Of a stretch of 64,000 nucleotides of DNA, positions 63,953 through 64,000 are shown one piece after another. The DNA is taken from the NCBI GenBank assembly GCA_018269055.1, contig JAFDVI010000039.1, forward strand, positions 131,227 through 195,226. Direction: 5' to 3'. Position 1 is the stretch's first letter. Every line of letters starts with the position of its first letter. The stretch is from Acidobacteriota bacterium (GTDB lineage Bacteria; Acidobacteriota; Blastocatellia; RBC074). The notes beneath the pieces were generated by a model that was given only the letters and a program-made list of their open reading frames with translations, was not told where the DNA came from and searched no databases. The position numbers were made by a program, and so were the translations under genes.

Positions 63953-64000
63953 CTGATCGGGTCATCGTACGGTTAGACTTTCTGTCGCCAAACGGAAAGG
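63953..64000. other. Window end after the RHS tip
   Basis: The 48 bases after the RHS stop return to higher GC. A cognate immunity gene, if present, would begin beyond this edge. Confidence 0.3.

Overview
The window looks like a chromosomal segment of an uncultured Acidobacteriota, most likely class Blastocatellia. I infer this from family content, not from a marker-gene tree. The indicators are two very large Oar-type TonB-dependent receptors with an N-terminal carboxypeptidase-regulatory-like domain, a CRTAC1/UnbV protein overlapping a seven-haem cytochrome, a PD40-amidohydrolase fusion, a BACON protein ending in a TIGR03437-like domain (first described from Solibacter), and moderately high GC. 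No rRNA, tRNA, CRISPR array, insertion sequence or prophage was seen.

Layout. 1-7.6 kb (+): M50 site-2 protease, CBS protein, O-antigen ligase, then an ECF sigma factor / intradiol dioxygenase-like / anti-sigma (FecR) unit and two uncharacterised exported proteins, closed by a strong terminator. 7.8-13.4 kb (+): metG, a cupin, and the CRTAC1 plus multihaem cytochrome pair. 13.5-24 kb (-): a duplicated unit of TonB receptor, hairpin and TPR protein. 24.2-27.3 kb: divergent acpS/pgeF with starts 7 bp apart, a TPR-thioredoxin protein and a small membrane protein. 27.6-35 kb (-): a 2488-residue secreted BNR/BACON/PPC protein with three regularly spaced palindromes upstream. 35.4-39 kb (-): prmC, prfA, a DUF1385 protein and rpmE. 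39.4-43.9 kb (+): hfq, a small P-loop ATPase and the amidohydrolase fusion. 44-46.7 kb (-): a four-gene oxidoreductase/hydrolase operon divergent from a GAF-sigma54 activator at 46.9-48.6 kb. 49.2 kb: an exported peroxiredoxin. 49.9-58.1 kb: a pyrimidine cluster split over two divergent arms (minus: DUF1499, ClpX-type zinc finger, pyrR, pyrB, GxxExxY gene, pyrC; plus: pyrK, Nudix, pyrD, M23 peptidase, pyrF). 58.3-64 kb (+): a double DUF3108 protein and an N-terminally truncated RHS protein with an AT-rich tip.

How the parts fit. The pyr genes cover UMP synthesis except carAB and pyrE. The sigma54 activator, two ACGAAATT-type palindromes and a GG/GC-type promoter have the geometry of a self-contained regulatory circuit for the 44-46.7 kb operon. 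The receptor/TPR units resemble nutrient-uptake modules that have duplicated and undergone gene conversion. Many intergenic gaps carry inverted repeats of 18-32 bp arms, each of a different sequence family. One family appears inside the anti-sigma coding sequence, and one encloses the GxxExxY gene inside the pyrimidine operon.
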